Shown: in pieces, positions 24,701 through 35,554 of the stretch
How the letters are laid out: every line of letters starts with the position of its first letter
How positions within the stretch are numbered: position 1 is the stretch's first letter
DNA from: Phycomyces nitens
Lineage: Eukaryota; Mucoromycota; Mucoromycetes; Mucorales; Phycomycetaceae
DNA length: 64,000 nucleotides
NCBI GenBank assembly: GCA_022702545.1
Contig: JAHRBC010000003.1
Coordinates: 6,138,001 to 6,202,000, forward strand
Direction of reading: 5' to 3'
The notes under the pieces: model-generated
What the model was told of the DNA's origin: nothing
The model's database searches: none
What the model saw: the letters and a program-made list of their open reading frames with translations, nothing else
Position numbers and translations under genes: made by a program

Positions 24701-26730
24701 TCTCTTGTTTTGTCAATAACAGCAGGAAGATCCAAACAAGTTACCAATGATTGACAATACACCGATGAAACGAAAGGAGTCGCGGTAGAATTTGAAGTTG
24801 TTTGGCTTGGGGAAAAGCATGCTTCTGATGAGAGCACCCTTTGCAGTATTGAAGCCAGTCCTAACCACAACCGCAGTTGCTGCGGACACATTGACTCCAC
24901 TTCGCACCCGAACAACCTTGGTGCCCATGAACAGAAAATGTTTGGCTACCTCGGCTGGGATGGTCGGCCCAGACAGGTTGACCTTTCGCAGGGTAATGTC
25001 TGTGATTGGAGCCTTTGATACCGGCACAGATTCACCAGTCAGCATGGACTCATTAAGGATACAGTCTCCAGAGATCAACACAGCATCGCATGGAACTGTG
25101 TGTAGATCTGCTATATCAATTAGGTCTCCAGGCACAAGTTCGGTTGAGCTCACAGTTCGCCCTATTGTTATTGTCAGCATATCATCTCAATGGTCTTTAA
25201 TAGCCTTTATCCTACATGCTCCACTACGGAAGGCGCGTACGCTGCACTCAAACCGAGACATTTCTCTCATGCGCTTCATGGTCTAACACAATAATATACA
25301 CATTTATAAACCAACCATGGCTAAGGAGTCTGATAAGCCACACTTACTTGCTTGGTTTCCACCAAGGTACTTATGATACTGACGGCACTGATAAAGAAAA
25401 TACAGAATGCATAATAATAATAGTCATCCATGCTCCAGAGAATAATGCTGCCGATTTGGAAAACATAGAATGGATTCAAGACCTACCAAGCGTGTTATTA
25501 TCCTGTTTGCTATCCTGTTTGCTATCTTGTTCATCTTACCTCGTCTGTAAGTAGTTTAGCAGTTGGCTTTTCACGGATATTGATCAAATTGGGACCAAAG
25601 ATAGCAAGACGTTCATAGCATTTCTCAGCTTGTAATCCAGATTTCATGTTCTTGACCATACTCCATGCCTGGTCCTTCCAGAACCTAGCATAGATTACAA
25701 CCCTTAGCCACTCCAAGAGCACCAATTTGTGATCTGTAAGACTTACCCAACAATAAGATACTTTTGAAACAGTGGATGGTAGGCAAGCCGGACATAGCGA
25801 TAGTCCACCAAGATTAGTTGGTCAATGGTTTCGTCCATGTTTGTGTATCTAGGAATATCTTCCAATTCAACTCTATTCTCCCTCATTTCTTCCTTTATCT
25901 GCTCGAGCGAGAAAACGGACCCAACCGTACAAGAGACCTTTTCACGTAAAGGCCGTATAATTTGCCGCTCTCCATATTGGTTCTAAAAAGCCATTTTTTT
26001 TTCAGAATAAAAACACCCATGTCCAAGCAATATTTTTAGAATATCATCTTACCACAAACACGAGCCAAGAGGCGTCCTTGAGATCAACCTTTTGTCCCAC
26101 CCATGACACCCACCACTTTGGTACCCATCGGCACACAAGCCACACAACTCCCAGTGTGAATAGACAGGCAAGCTTGTAAGATATGTATCGCAATGAATTG
26201 AAGCGATAACCTTCAATATTGATCTCGACATCTTCTTCGGTCAAGATCAGTTTTTGCTGCCATCGCTCTTGATTGCTGCCAAGACCTGAAATTCTCACTT
26301 CGCCTTGTCTATTCTGGATCAAAGATAAGAAATCTCTAGTTCCTTCTTCTTCATCGTCTTCATCGTCTTCGGATCCCGAACTGTCGCTCTCACTGAAATC
26401 ACTGTCGCCTCCTGGTTCGTCGCTTGTATTGAGCTCTACGTCACTTTGCTCCGTCTCGAGGTTCTGGACTGGGTGGTGTGTTTTGCGACGTCTACGGTAA
26501 AGGCCGGATCGACCACGGCTAGAATAAGAGCTAGGGGAGTCTTTGTGGAGTGGGCTGGTGCTTAGGCTAGATTGATTACTGGAGGTGGGGATGGGTAGAG
26601 TGTGCATAAGCGGCGCAGTAGAATCTCTTCTCAGCTTTGTGGTTGAGGTGGTTGGTGCTGGAGCAGTAGGGTCGGGTGGCGATGAGGTCCCATATCCACC
26701 GCGTGTCCTAGTCGAGGGAAGAATCGACAT
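21750..26730 (-). CDS. YPK9: P5B-type cation/polyamine-transporting ATPase, YPK9/ATP13A2-like
   Basis: Fifteen exons (descending): 26053-26730, 25747-25982, 25540-25684, 25348-25482, 25216-25282, 24745-25161, 23865-24671, 23694-23811, 23442-23566, 23223-23395, 23138-22780, 22557-22726, 22338-22488, 22122-22270, 21750-22063; 1347 residues. Motifs: acidic disordered N-terminus, the P5B membrane-associated segment [14 protein letters not shown], actuator loop LTGES, P5B signature PPALP (about 592), phosphorylation loop DKTGTLT (Asp about 637), FVKGAPEVM, hinge [21 protein letters not shown], then C-terminal membrane helices. P5B pumps act in vacuole/lysosome membranes; animal ATP13A2 exports polyamines and yeast Ypk9 is linked to metal tolerance. 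Substrate here is inferred. Intron 10 holds a C14-T12 homopolymer near 23181-23206. All junctions keep phase. Confidence 0.95.
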
Positions 26731-27664
26731 TCGCGTACTTTTTCACAGAAACGCATACACTACGAAGACGATGCTCCAAATGTTTTCTTTTTCTTTTTTT
26801 AACCCAACCATAGAAATCCAAATTGCAGTATGTCAGATCTCACGTGATTTATGGTGACACAATCCCTATTTGTGTGTTCAGAAGAAAGCTGATCTCGGTT
26901 ACACTATTGGGTTATCTCCAGACATCCGACGTTGATGGAAAATGGGGTTTAAATAGATGAGTGATTTATCAGGAAGTTTTAGAGGCTGTTGTAGAGAGGG
27001 TATATGACTTTGATACGGGCTGGATATCCAATTGGACCGTCCAAATGGTGCTCAAGGCATTATATAGCCTTGGAAACCCATGTTACAGCTAGGTTACACC
27101 TTGTTTATCAAGCACATAAAGATATAATTATATAATTATATACTATTTTATTATTATTATTAGTATTAGTATTAGTATTGTTATTTTACGTAATTTAATT
27201 TAATAATAGTAAATATAAAATTGTTTCAATATCCAGATCAATTGTCAATTATGGTTTAGTAATATCCAAGACTACAAGACCAAGGATACCCCAAAGACCT
27301 ATTGTACAGAGTTGCCTTGGATACTTGAATGGACAGAAACAGCTGTTACACCAAAGGGCACGTCCCTGATCGTGTACAGAGTTAAACCCCCCTTTTTTTT
27401 ATATCCACCCAATATTGTTGCAATTAATTAAAGACAATTTCAGCAATCACATCATTGACCATTTTTTAACAACATTCAAATATTGGTTAAAACTATATAT
27501 TATTCAGGAGAATTGGTCTACATCTATATATGCTGGTATACTTGTGCCATTGACTATGCAAAATACATTATAGCTGTTGAGACGGGGTTGGCTCAGTCAA
27601 GACCATTCAACAAGCAAGATTATATATTATTATTATTATTAAATCATCTAGATAACTTTTTTTT
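26731..27664. other. Intergenic region with TATTAG repeat
   Basis: Promoter of the P5B ATPase gene and 3' flank of the syntaxin gene. A TATTAG/ATT microsatellite occupies about 27150-27187. No supported coding frame. Confidence 0.5.
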
Positions 27665-28726
27665 TTACGAATACCAGTCCAAGAACAATAAAACTAAACT
27701 TGCACCCAGTAGAAATGCCAACATAAACTTGCGAGTACCTCTATTACGCTCCCTTGACTGTATTAGCTGGAGGTTTCCTTGCTCAACCCGCTCAGTAGTC
27801 GCAATCGAATCACCATACAATCTCTCGGTCTGCAGGGTCTGGACGGCAAGATGGTGGGTGAGCTGCGATTGGAGATTGGATATCTCCAAAAGAGCCTTTT
27901 CTGCAGTGCGGACCTGGTTCAAAGTGTTGTTGAGGTCCTCGAGCATAACCGAGTTTTCTCTTTCGAGCATTTGAAGCTGTTCCTGGGATATCTGTTCCTC
28001 AAATGCGTCCATTTCCTCTGGCTCTGGTTCAGGTACACTGGGCTGCCATGTCTGGGAAACCGTTGATTTTGTGGGTTTGAATGAGTTTGGCATTAGGTCT
28101 TGGGGAGGTGGTGCCAAGGCAGTCGACCGGAAGAGCTGGTTCTCGCTCTTTTCTATCTCACGCCGAAGACGTATTTCTTGCTGCTGTTTTTGTAGGTTGG
28201 ATACTTCCATCAGACGCTTGTTGAGTAGCCAGGTGATGCTGCTTCTGTGTATCCCAAGAAAGTCTTCTTTTGTAGTTTGAGTGTTTGAAAGGGTGTTGAA
28301 AAGGGAGATGAGGCGAGTGGATGGTTTGGCTGCTTCGGCTTCTTGACGAATCTGTTCAGCATGTTCGAGATCCTTTATGCGATCCATCGATTGACGAATG
28401 ACAAGTTTGGCTTGAAAGTCAATCTCATCGCGTTCTCGGTCGGTTAGTTGCTGGACATTAGCAGGAAACATTGAGAATAGGGAGCCATCTTGAATTGGTT
28501 TTGGTGGAGAAGGTTTGCGGGTTGAATGTCTATTGTCTGTGCTTAGGTAGGCGCGTCGGATTGAGAGAAGAAATCGCTTGAGACTAGTGATGTGTTGGTT
28601 GATGCGGTAGGCTTCTTTTGTGTATGGGTCATACGAGGCTTCGGTGACTGTATCACGAGAAGGTTTATCTGGATGAGGTCCAGAAGCAAGCACAATTGCA
28701 CGGAAGTCGGCTGTAATGTTAGGCAT
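27665..28726 (-). CDS. UFE1: Syntaxin-18/Ufe1-like ER t-SNARE
   Basis: A single exon of 353 residues. The N-terminus MPNITADFRAIV matches the start of the syntaxin-18 N-terminal domain. It is followed by YRINQHITSLKRFLLSIRRAYL and TDRERDEIDFQAKLVIRQ, then by a C-terminal heptad-rich SNARE region (about 235-310) and a tail anchor (KFMLAFLLGASLVLLFLDWYS). Ufe1/syntaxin-18 is the ER Q-SNARE that receives retrograde vesicles from the Golgi. The frame stays open upstream to about 28960, but I chose the Met at 28726 because family similarity begins there. It is one of two intronless genes in an otherwise intron-rich window. Confidence 0.88.
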   Translation of the reverse strand: MPNITADFRAIVLASGPHPDKPSRDTVTEASYDPYTKEAYRINQHITSLKRFLLSIRRAYLSTDNRHSTRKPSPPKPIQDGSLFSMFPANVQQLTDRERDEIDFQAKLVIRQSMDRIKDLEHAEQIRQEAEAAKPSTRLISLFNTLSNTQTTKEDFLGIHRSSITWLLNKRLMEVSNLQKQQQEIRLRREIEKSENQLFRSTALAPPPQDLMPNSFKPTKSTVSQTWQPSVPEPEPEEMDAFEEQISQEQLQMLERENSVMLEDLNNTLNQVRTAEKALLEISNLQSQLTHHLAVQTLQTERLYGDSIATTERVEQGNLQLIQSRERNRGTRKFMLAFLLGASLVLLFLDWYS

Positions 28727-31700
28727 GGTAAGGGTGTCTGAAGCAGGAGCCCAATGAGCATGACTGTCGTGTGTTTGTCCCACATATTGATCCAATGACG
28801 TCTGCATCCCCTTTGGATTTTGAAGGATTAAAGACAGTGCCAGATTACGTTGAAATACACTCTTTCCGGGAATTTTCCATGGCCCAAAGACATAAAAGTG
28901 CTTATTATTTGGGTTTGGCCAAGTAAGGTCAATATCCTTGAACTGATATATATCCTTCAAAGGGGTTAATAAGAGGCACTGGGCAAGTATAAAAGGTCAT
29001 AATCATTCTTGAAATGTATTTTATCAAGGAGAATTAGAGTCTCTGCTTGCAAATGGCCCAGGTCATTGTTACAAGCATTAACCAATTCCAGTAGAGTCAC
29101 TTTTTTTTTTCTTCCTGTAATGACAAAAACTGCTCAATAGGGCTTAGTTTAAGCGACCAAGAGGGACTATCACTTTAGTCTATCTGATTTCTCGAACCAT
29201 TGGTCTCGATTTATGAGTGCCTAGAAGACCTAAAGAGCTTTTTTTTGGCACAAAGTCTGGATGTCTTATTCTTGCTTCAAGAACTATACTTGTCAAGATA
29301 CATTCTGAGGATCCATACGCTTATTTCACCATGCTTATTGTATAAATCTCAAAATGTTAAACAGCACACTACAATGGTTCCAGCACCAATTTGTAAAAGT
29401 TGCAATTGAGTAGAAATTAAAGATTAATATTGGAACTTGGGTGTCTAGAATCCAAATGATTCTAAAATATACAAGATCATTAAAAACTATATAATGGTTT
29501 ATGTGCTATTTCGAATATAGATAATTATATCTTCCAAAACCAAAGTGTTGATCTCTTTATGTTTTCAATATTACATGGGACTTTGGTATTGTTGGAATAT
29601 ATATATATATTTATAAATATTTTATGCCATATCTTATTAGCTGTCTCTGGAGCAGATATGGCTATTTATTGGATTATTGTCCATTGGGGTTACAATAATC
29701 AATCCTTTTTCTATACAATTGTATTATTACACTCTTGGCACCAATTTTATAAATTGCCTGAGTACTGGTGGAACAATGTGCTTGCATTGAGCTTCTTTGC
29801 AATAGTTAATGTAAAATACAATTGGGCGAGTGTAACTGTCAGAACCATGTTTTTATATAAATATAATTGGTATTTCGAGAGCCTTGATATTTTAATTGTA
29901 CACAAAAATATTGCCACCAATGTTCAGACTGAAAAAGTCTTGTGCTCTGCAGAGCATAATTATTACTATTTGGCTCGCAAGATATCAGATGATAATCAAG
30001 GGTGGCAACCCAACTGCTGATTAATGGTGCGGATATCCTGTGTCTGGACACTTGATCTCCAAACATCGTAACAAGGCTTTAATTGCAGAAAGATAGCGCT
30101 TAAATGGTTCAATATAGTGGTCTTTATGGCAAAGATAACGCAATAGTTCCATGTAGCTCAACATCTGAATGTGTCTAGTTGGCTGCAAATACACCAAAAA
30201 AGAAAACCAGTTTGTACCTTTTTTTTATGTGGCGGTGTTTCCAAAAACAGGCGTGTTTGAATAATTATTAGTTTGTGAGCTAATCTGGCGATTGACACAG
30301 GATACAAACGGGTTGTAGTACAAATCAGTAATCCAAAATGACACTTTGGTGATAACTTTTTATTTTATTTTATTTTTAAAGAAAAGGACAATAAATATAT
30401 ATACTAGCCAGTTTGTAAATGGTTGAATATTAAAGAGCTATTGATATTATATATATATATATATATATATATAGATAAATGAATAAAATAATGGGCAGTT
30501 GCCAGCAAACACTATGGTAGATTTATTCCTTTGTGTCGGTCATTGCAGTGGATTGAAAATGATAGTTGTACAAAAGTGTCTTTTTTATTATTATTAAAAT
30601 TGTATCTACCTGTATTCAATTGCTTATTGAGTTGGACATTTATACTACATAGCCAACCAAAGATGTACTTATACATCATGCCTGAAACTCACACAAAAAT
30701 GATTTACTTGTCCATTTGATCTTTTTCTTTTCACAGCCATGGCCTATTTAACAAAAAAAAAAAGGGTAAATATATAGCTTGTTGGTGGAAGAAACGTGCC
30801 TAATAGCCAATGCTTCTTGTAAAACTCGAGATTCATATTAAACAGACAAAGGCCAATTATACAAGGCTTTCGAGTCTGTTTCTTGTGCTACAACTACTCT
30901 CTCTTTAATCAAAGCCAAGTTGCATTTATATATCAATACATGCATTTGATTTGTAAACACAAATTCATAAAGTACTAAAATGCAAGGGGGGCATCCAATC
31001 GAGAGAAAATGTCAACAGTATAAGAAGCTTATTGAGCCCATTGATCTGTATTATCTCTTGAAACCAAAACAGACAGACCAAAGATATCAATCAAAATTGA
31101 TGTCAAGACATACTTAAAGTTGATTATACTACTTTTGTGATTTTGAACGAGAACATTCTCTCCCATATGTCATTGGGCTGATAAAATACAACCTTTCTGT
31201 ATGGCTCAGTCGACAAGATGAGAATACTATAGTTTAAATGCACAAATTGGAAATAATAATAAAAAAAGGTTTCAATTGACTCAGGAACTCATTGTACTTG
31301 TAACCAAGACGATTTAAACACACTTGAATTTACAGCAATCTTTAATTACAATACCATCATACATGTTACTATTGATGACTTTTGGATTACCAACAAGGTA
31401 TTGACATTGACTGTAATTAGTTGGCTCATTTTATTCTTCTTTTGTTTCACGCATACTAACTAGTGATGCTCTAATGATGACATTTGATTCTGTTTTTATT
31501 TTTATTTACATCAAGAGCGGTCCTGAGCATACAACTGGCAATAAAAGAGTATGATATTTAGGTGAAAGAATGTCATTTTTATTATTATTACTAAAATACA
31601 ATTGTTTTATAGCGATTGGTAATATGTTGGCTGTAATGGATAACCAAGCTGGCTTGCAGTAATCTGTATAGTACTTTCAGAAAAAAAAAGTGTTCAAATG

Positions 31701-33157
31701 TGATTTTGAAGATAAAAGATGCTTTAGCTTGAGCAAGTCGTGTATGATTTCTTTAGCAAAAAGCTAGGGATCCTGGTCAACCAAACACTATGCATTTTTT
31801 GTGCTACACAGTGATATAGCTTGCTGGTCCACTCTTTCTTTTTTACAAGGCAGCTCTCCTGTCACCTTTTGCTCTTGGACCATATTTTGGCTATATGAGT
31901 ATCAATGACAATATTTACCTCGGGCATTAGGTGCTTTAATCATTCTGTCTATGAATATTTCTCTGTTTTTTATACACAGTGGACTTTACATCTCTGCAGG
32001 CTTTTTTCTTTCTTTCTTTCTTTGACAACTTCTTTCCAAAGACCCAAGAGCTAGTCAAGTGCTCATTTTAATTGGATGCAAGACTACTTTAAGATTCCTT
32101 ATCTCGGTAATAATGTCTTTTATGATATCAAAAAAGCATCATCTTCACCTTTATGAAATAAATTAATAATAATGTTAAGATTTCGCTTTAAAAAAAAAAA
32201 CAAAAAACTAAATACAGCCTTGTGTGTGTAGCAAACAAGGTTTTATAGTCCCGCAATAAAATATTGAGTATCCGCCAATTGTTTTAGGACAATTGACAAA
32301 CCCAACTGTACCCTAAATGAAATGCTGGTTGATCTGGAATCCTGTTTGAAGTTAGCAGGCCAATAATGTATATGGATCTAAATCTTATAATTATATTGTC
32401 CCACCCACCATTAGAGTTCATAAGCTTCGAATGTAATTTTAAAAAAAAAATAAAAAATAAAAGAAACAATACGTGTTTCAAATCGAGTGGTATTCTATTC
32501 TGTTATGAGAAAAACATGTCATTATTCATTAATGCCAAACGGTGATCGTCTATTGGCTGGAATATCCGCCGTAATGTCGGGTCACATTCAGGAATTCTTG
32601 TATTCTTGGGATTTCTGCTGTCCTTGTGAATCTAGACTTAATTGGCTAAGCAATACTTGCAAAGCCATCAAGCCTCGAGTAAGTTTGGTAATAAATATAG
32701 CAAGAATGAAGCAAAAAATGGGCTGGAAATGGAGAACAAAACGCCTTTTGGTATTGATTCCATGGCACACTCCGCCAAAATATACCCAAACTATGTACCT
32801 TGTGAAACTGGCTAGTAACATTTGTTGCCATGGTGCCCTCGCGGTATCCACGCAACAAGTACATTGTGGCGAATGTGACGTGTCGATCCAAGTTAAAATG
32901 AAATCCACAAATGAACTCCAATTGGCTTGGAGTTGCTTGGCTGGAGTGTCTGGTGTGCCCAAAATAGCCCCATTCATTGTTGGGTTTCATACAGCAAAAC
33001 AAATACAATCCATCGTCTCACCTGCCACGGGCCGCAGCATCCTCGTCCTTTGTCTTTAGTATCCGCCTCAAATTTATCCAGACCACAGTCACGCCACACA
33101 ATAAAAAGACGAACAAATGTCTTGACCAACGACAGTCCTCCCTTCTTTAATTTTCTC
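28727..33157. other. Gene-poor, AT-rich region of 4.4 kb
   Basis: Apart from flanking promoters I find no gene I can support. Contents: many homopolymer A/T runs, an (AT)n tract at about 30447-30472, a TTTC repeat near 32010, and scattered frames of up to 190 codons (29559-30020, 32487-33059, plus strand) without recognisable motifs or codon bias. No TIR or LTR pair was seen by eye. The composition is typical of heterochromatin-like or decayed sequence. Confidence 0.5.
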
Positions 33158-34130
33158 ATGGCTTTGTTTGGACTTGGCAAATCAAAAAACCGTTTCTCTA
33201 CCAGCAAGTTGTCCAAATTGGACGTCAGAAGGACAAAATCCACCGGGAATATCGAATCCTCAGAACCCTCGACCACAAAGGGCACATTCCTCAAAAGATA
33301 CACCTCTGTAAACCGGCCTCCCATTCCTCGTAGTTTGCATGGCCAGAGTGACCAGGACGACGACAATGAAGACGAAGAGTCAAGCGCAAGTAGCAGATCC
33401 AACAGTCTGAGTAGCGAGTCCAGTGAAAGCAATGTCACGATACCGCCCAAAAACCCACCAGCAATAAATATCACTAACCATGACCTGAATGAAAAAATGA
33501 AACGCCTAACAACAAATGACCTCGAGCTATTACTCTCCATGGAAACACAAGCACGCATTGATGCCCAAGAAGAAAGGGAGCGAAATGCGGCAGCTGAGGC
33601 GGCCCGTGAAGCGGCGGTGGCAGCAACACCCCGTCCCAGTCGACTCAAATTCGAACTGCCAGTCACTCCTCCTCGATCACGCTCTCCAGCCTCTGCAAAT
33701 GCATATCCGCGTGCACGTCCCGTTCGTTCATTGCCCGAAGAGAACACTATTATTAATCGAGGCCTGGAAGACAAGCGAAAGAAGCGCAAGTCTAGATGGA
33801 CTCGGATCATGGGCAGCGACCAGGACTCTTCGTCTTCAGAGTCGGACGAAGAACATGAACCGATTCAATTGGGCTCAAAGGTGCGCCTGATCCGTCGCCC
33901 TCTCCCTACTATTGGCCATGTTCGCTACATTGGGCCCCTTGGAGATGGAGAATATATCGGTGTCGAACTGGAAAGCAGAGGTAAAGCTAGTTTTGCCCAA
34001 TCTGTTACATTTTCTAATATTATTTTTTATAGTTGGTAACAATGATGGTTCTGTTGACGGCAAGCGTTATTTTCAGACTGATCCCCACCGTGGCATTTTT
34101 GTAAAGAGGAACGAACTCAAGGTTGTCTAG
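33158..34130 (+). CDS. CAP-Gly domain protein (microtubule-associated)
   Basis: Exons 33158-33980 and 34033-34130 encode 306 residues. The first 220 residues are low-complexity, Ser/Asp/Arg-rich, with a short helical segment (LEDKRKKRKSRW is basic; EAAREAAVAAT is Ala-rich). The C-terminus is one CAP-Gly domain: IQLGSKVRLIRR, IGHVRYIGPLGDGEYIGVEL, then GNNDGSVDGKRYF and HRGIFVKRNEL. CAP-Gly domains bind the EEY/F tails of tubulin or EB1. The normally conserved GKNDG loop reads GNNDG. Other CAP-Gly proteins (CLIP-170, Bik1, p150Glued, TBCB) have different layouts, so I give no gene name. The gene is convergent with the bHLH gene, 173 bp apart. Confidence 0.88.
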
Positions 34131-34303
34131 ATACAATCAGATACCCCCTCCCCCTCCTCCTCCCCTCCCCTCTTTTTCACTCTTGTATTTATTCTTCATT
34201 CCATTCTACTTTTTATTACTTAATACATACTCATTACAACTTAATAAAGAAAACCAAATATATGCATTTATTACAACAACAACAGCAACAAAAATAATTA
34301 TTA

Positions 34304-34877
34304 TCATGAAGAGCAACAAGAGGGACCATCGGACTCTGTTGATGATTCTCCCGACCCAGAATTTGAAAGGGTGTCCCTTGGTGGTCTTGGAGCGATATTC
34401 GGAAGGCCCAGTTGGGACCGCAGATCATTATTTTCCAGCTGGAGTGCTTTGATGTAATCAATCGCCTGCCGAAGTGTCTTTGCACGGTGCCATTTCTCTG
34501 ACACGGCTTCTGAAGGAGGTATTACTTCTGTCAGCTCGCTCACCAGAGTATTCTAAACAACAAGGGTTAGGGTTAGGCTTAGAAGTTGTGTGTGTGTTTG
34601 GCTGGTAGGCTCAACTTACCAGCTTATCCCTTCGCCGCCGCTCGACAAGGTTGTGGGTCTCTCTCCGGTGCTGTATCCTGTCCATTGCAATATCGCTGTC
34701 AAGACTGATCTTGTTGAGAATATTTACTCCATGGACGATCAGTTTGCTTTGGTGTTTTTGTTTATTCAACTGTCGCGCCATTGTAGCCGGGCTATAGATC
34801 TTGATACGGTCTTGGATAGGGTAACTGGCCCGTCTTTGTGGATTGGGATCTTTTAAGCCGGTTTGTGGAGGCGCCAT
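34304..34877 (-). CDS. bHLH-leucine zipper transcription factor
   Basis: Exons (descending) 34620-34877 and 34304-34552 encode 168 residues. The basic region ETHNLVERRRRDKLN has the His-Glu-Arg spacing used to contact CACGTG E-boxes. Helix 1 (TLVSELTEVIPP), a loop, and helix 2 (AKTLRQAIDYIKALQLEN) run into a short zipper-like extension. The C-terminus is Ser-rich. The intron cuts the bHLH directly after the basic region. Length and domain place it in the USF/Ino4/Cbf1-like class, but I cannot name an orthologue. It shares a 0.68-kb divergent promoter with the ADIP gene. Its intron contains GGGTTAGGGTTAGG. Confidence 0.9.
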
Positions 34878-35554
34878 GATTATTATTAGTATTATTATTA
34901 AGAGGGAAGGAAGCTGTTGATGTGTGTTTTTAAACAATATAAAAAAGTGCCAGTTATATATAGCCCCAAAGATGATTATGAGGGGCGAGGGCATGAATCC
35001 CCGCATGGCTCTTTGGCAAAATCACCTCAAAATTCACTCATTTTCATGAACCAAGGTTACCCTATCGCAGGGTTCCATTTCCCCATTAAAATGACCCTCA
35101 CCTTTTATGACCTTATTCCCTCCAAGTATTTTGCTCTCTTTGGTACACAGATGATCAGCACAGAGAGTGTATAAATCAAATCGCTCAAAGGATCACAAAG
35201 GGACATTGTACGTATCCCATGCCACAAGGATACTTAATCTAGGCAGGGTTGTGTGAGGGTTAGATTTTTTGATCTCATTGCTTAAATTTAATTAATAAAT
35301 TATTATATAAATTATTATTACTATTACTATTATTATTATTACTATTATTACTACTATTATTACTACTATTATTATTGCCATCACTATTGGTATTAGTTAA
35401 TTAGTACAAGCCTTTATCCTCAAAGAGGTTGGTTGTTACCAAGAAACACCCAAACACTCGCACATCTAAACATACTGATTTGGGGGTGACAGTCAAGACT
35501 GACGTAGAAAGTGCGGAGTGAAGAGTGAGATATTAATATCAAAAAAGGACAACC
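34878..35554. other. Divergent promoter region with ATT microsatellite
   Basis: Shared upstream region of the bHLH (minus) and ADIP (plus) genes. An ATT/ACT trinucleotide array occupies about 35311-35376. No TATA box or known motif stands out. Confidence 0.45.

Noticed and set aside
28727..28960. Upstream in-frame extension of the syntaxin-18 gene
   Set aside because: First codon is TTG, a stop lies just beyond, and family similarity starts at the Met at 28726.
29559..30020. 153-codon plus-strand frame, hydrophobic/aromatic rich
   Set aside because: Composition (Tyr/Ile/Phe/Trp) is what AT-rich random sequence yields; no motif, no introns with domain continuity.
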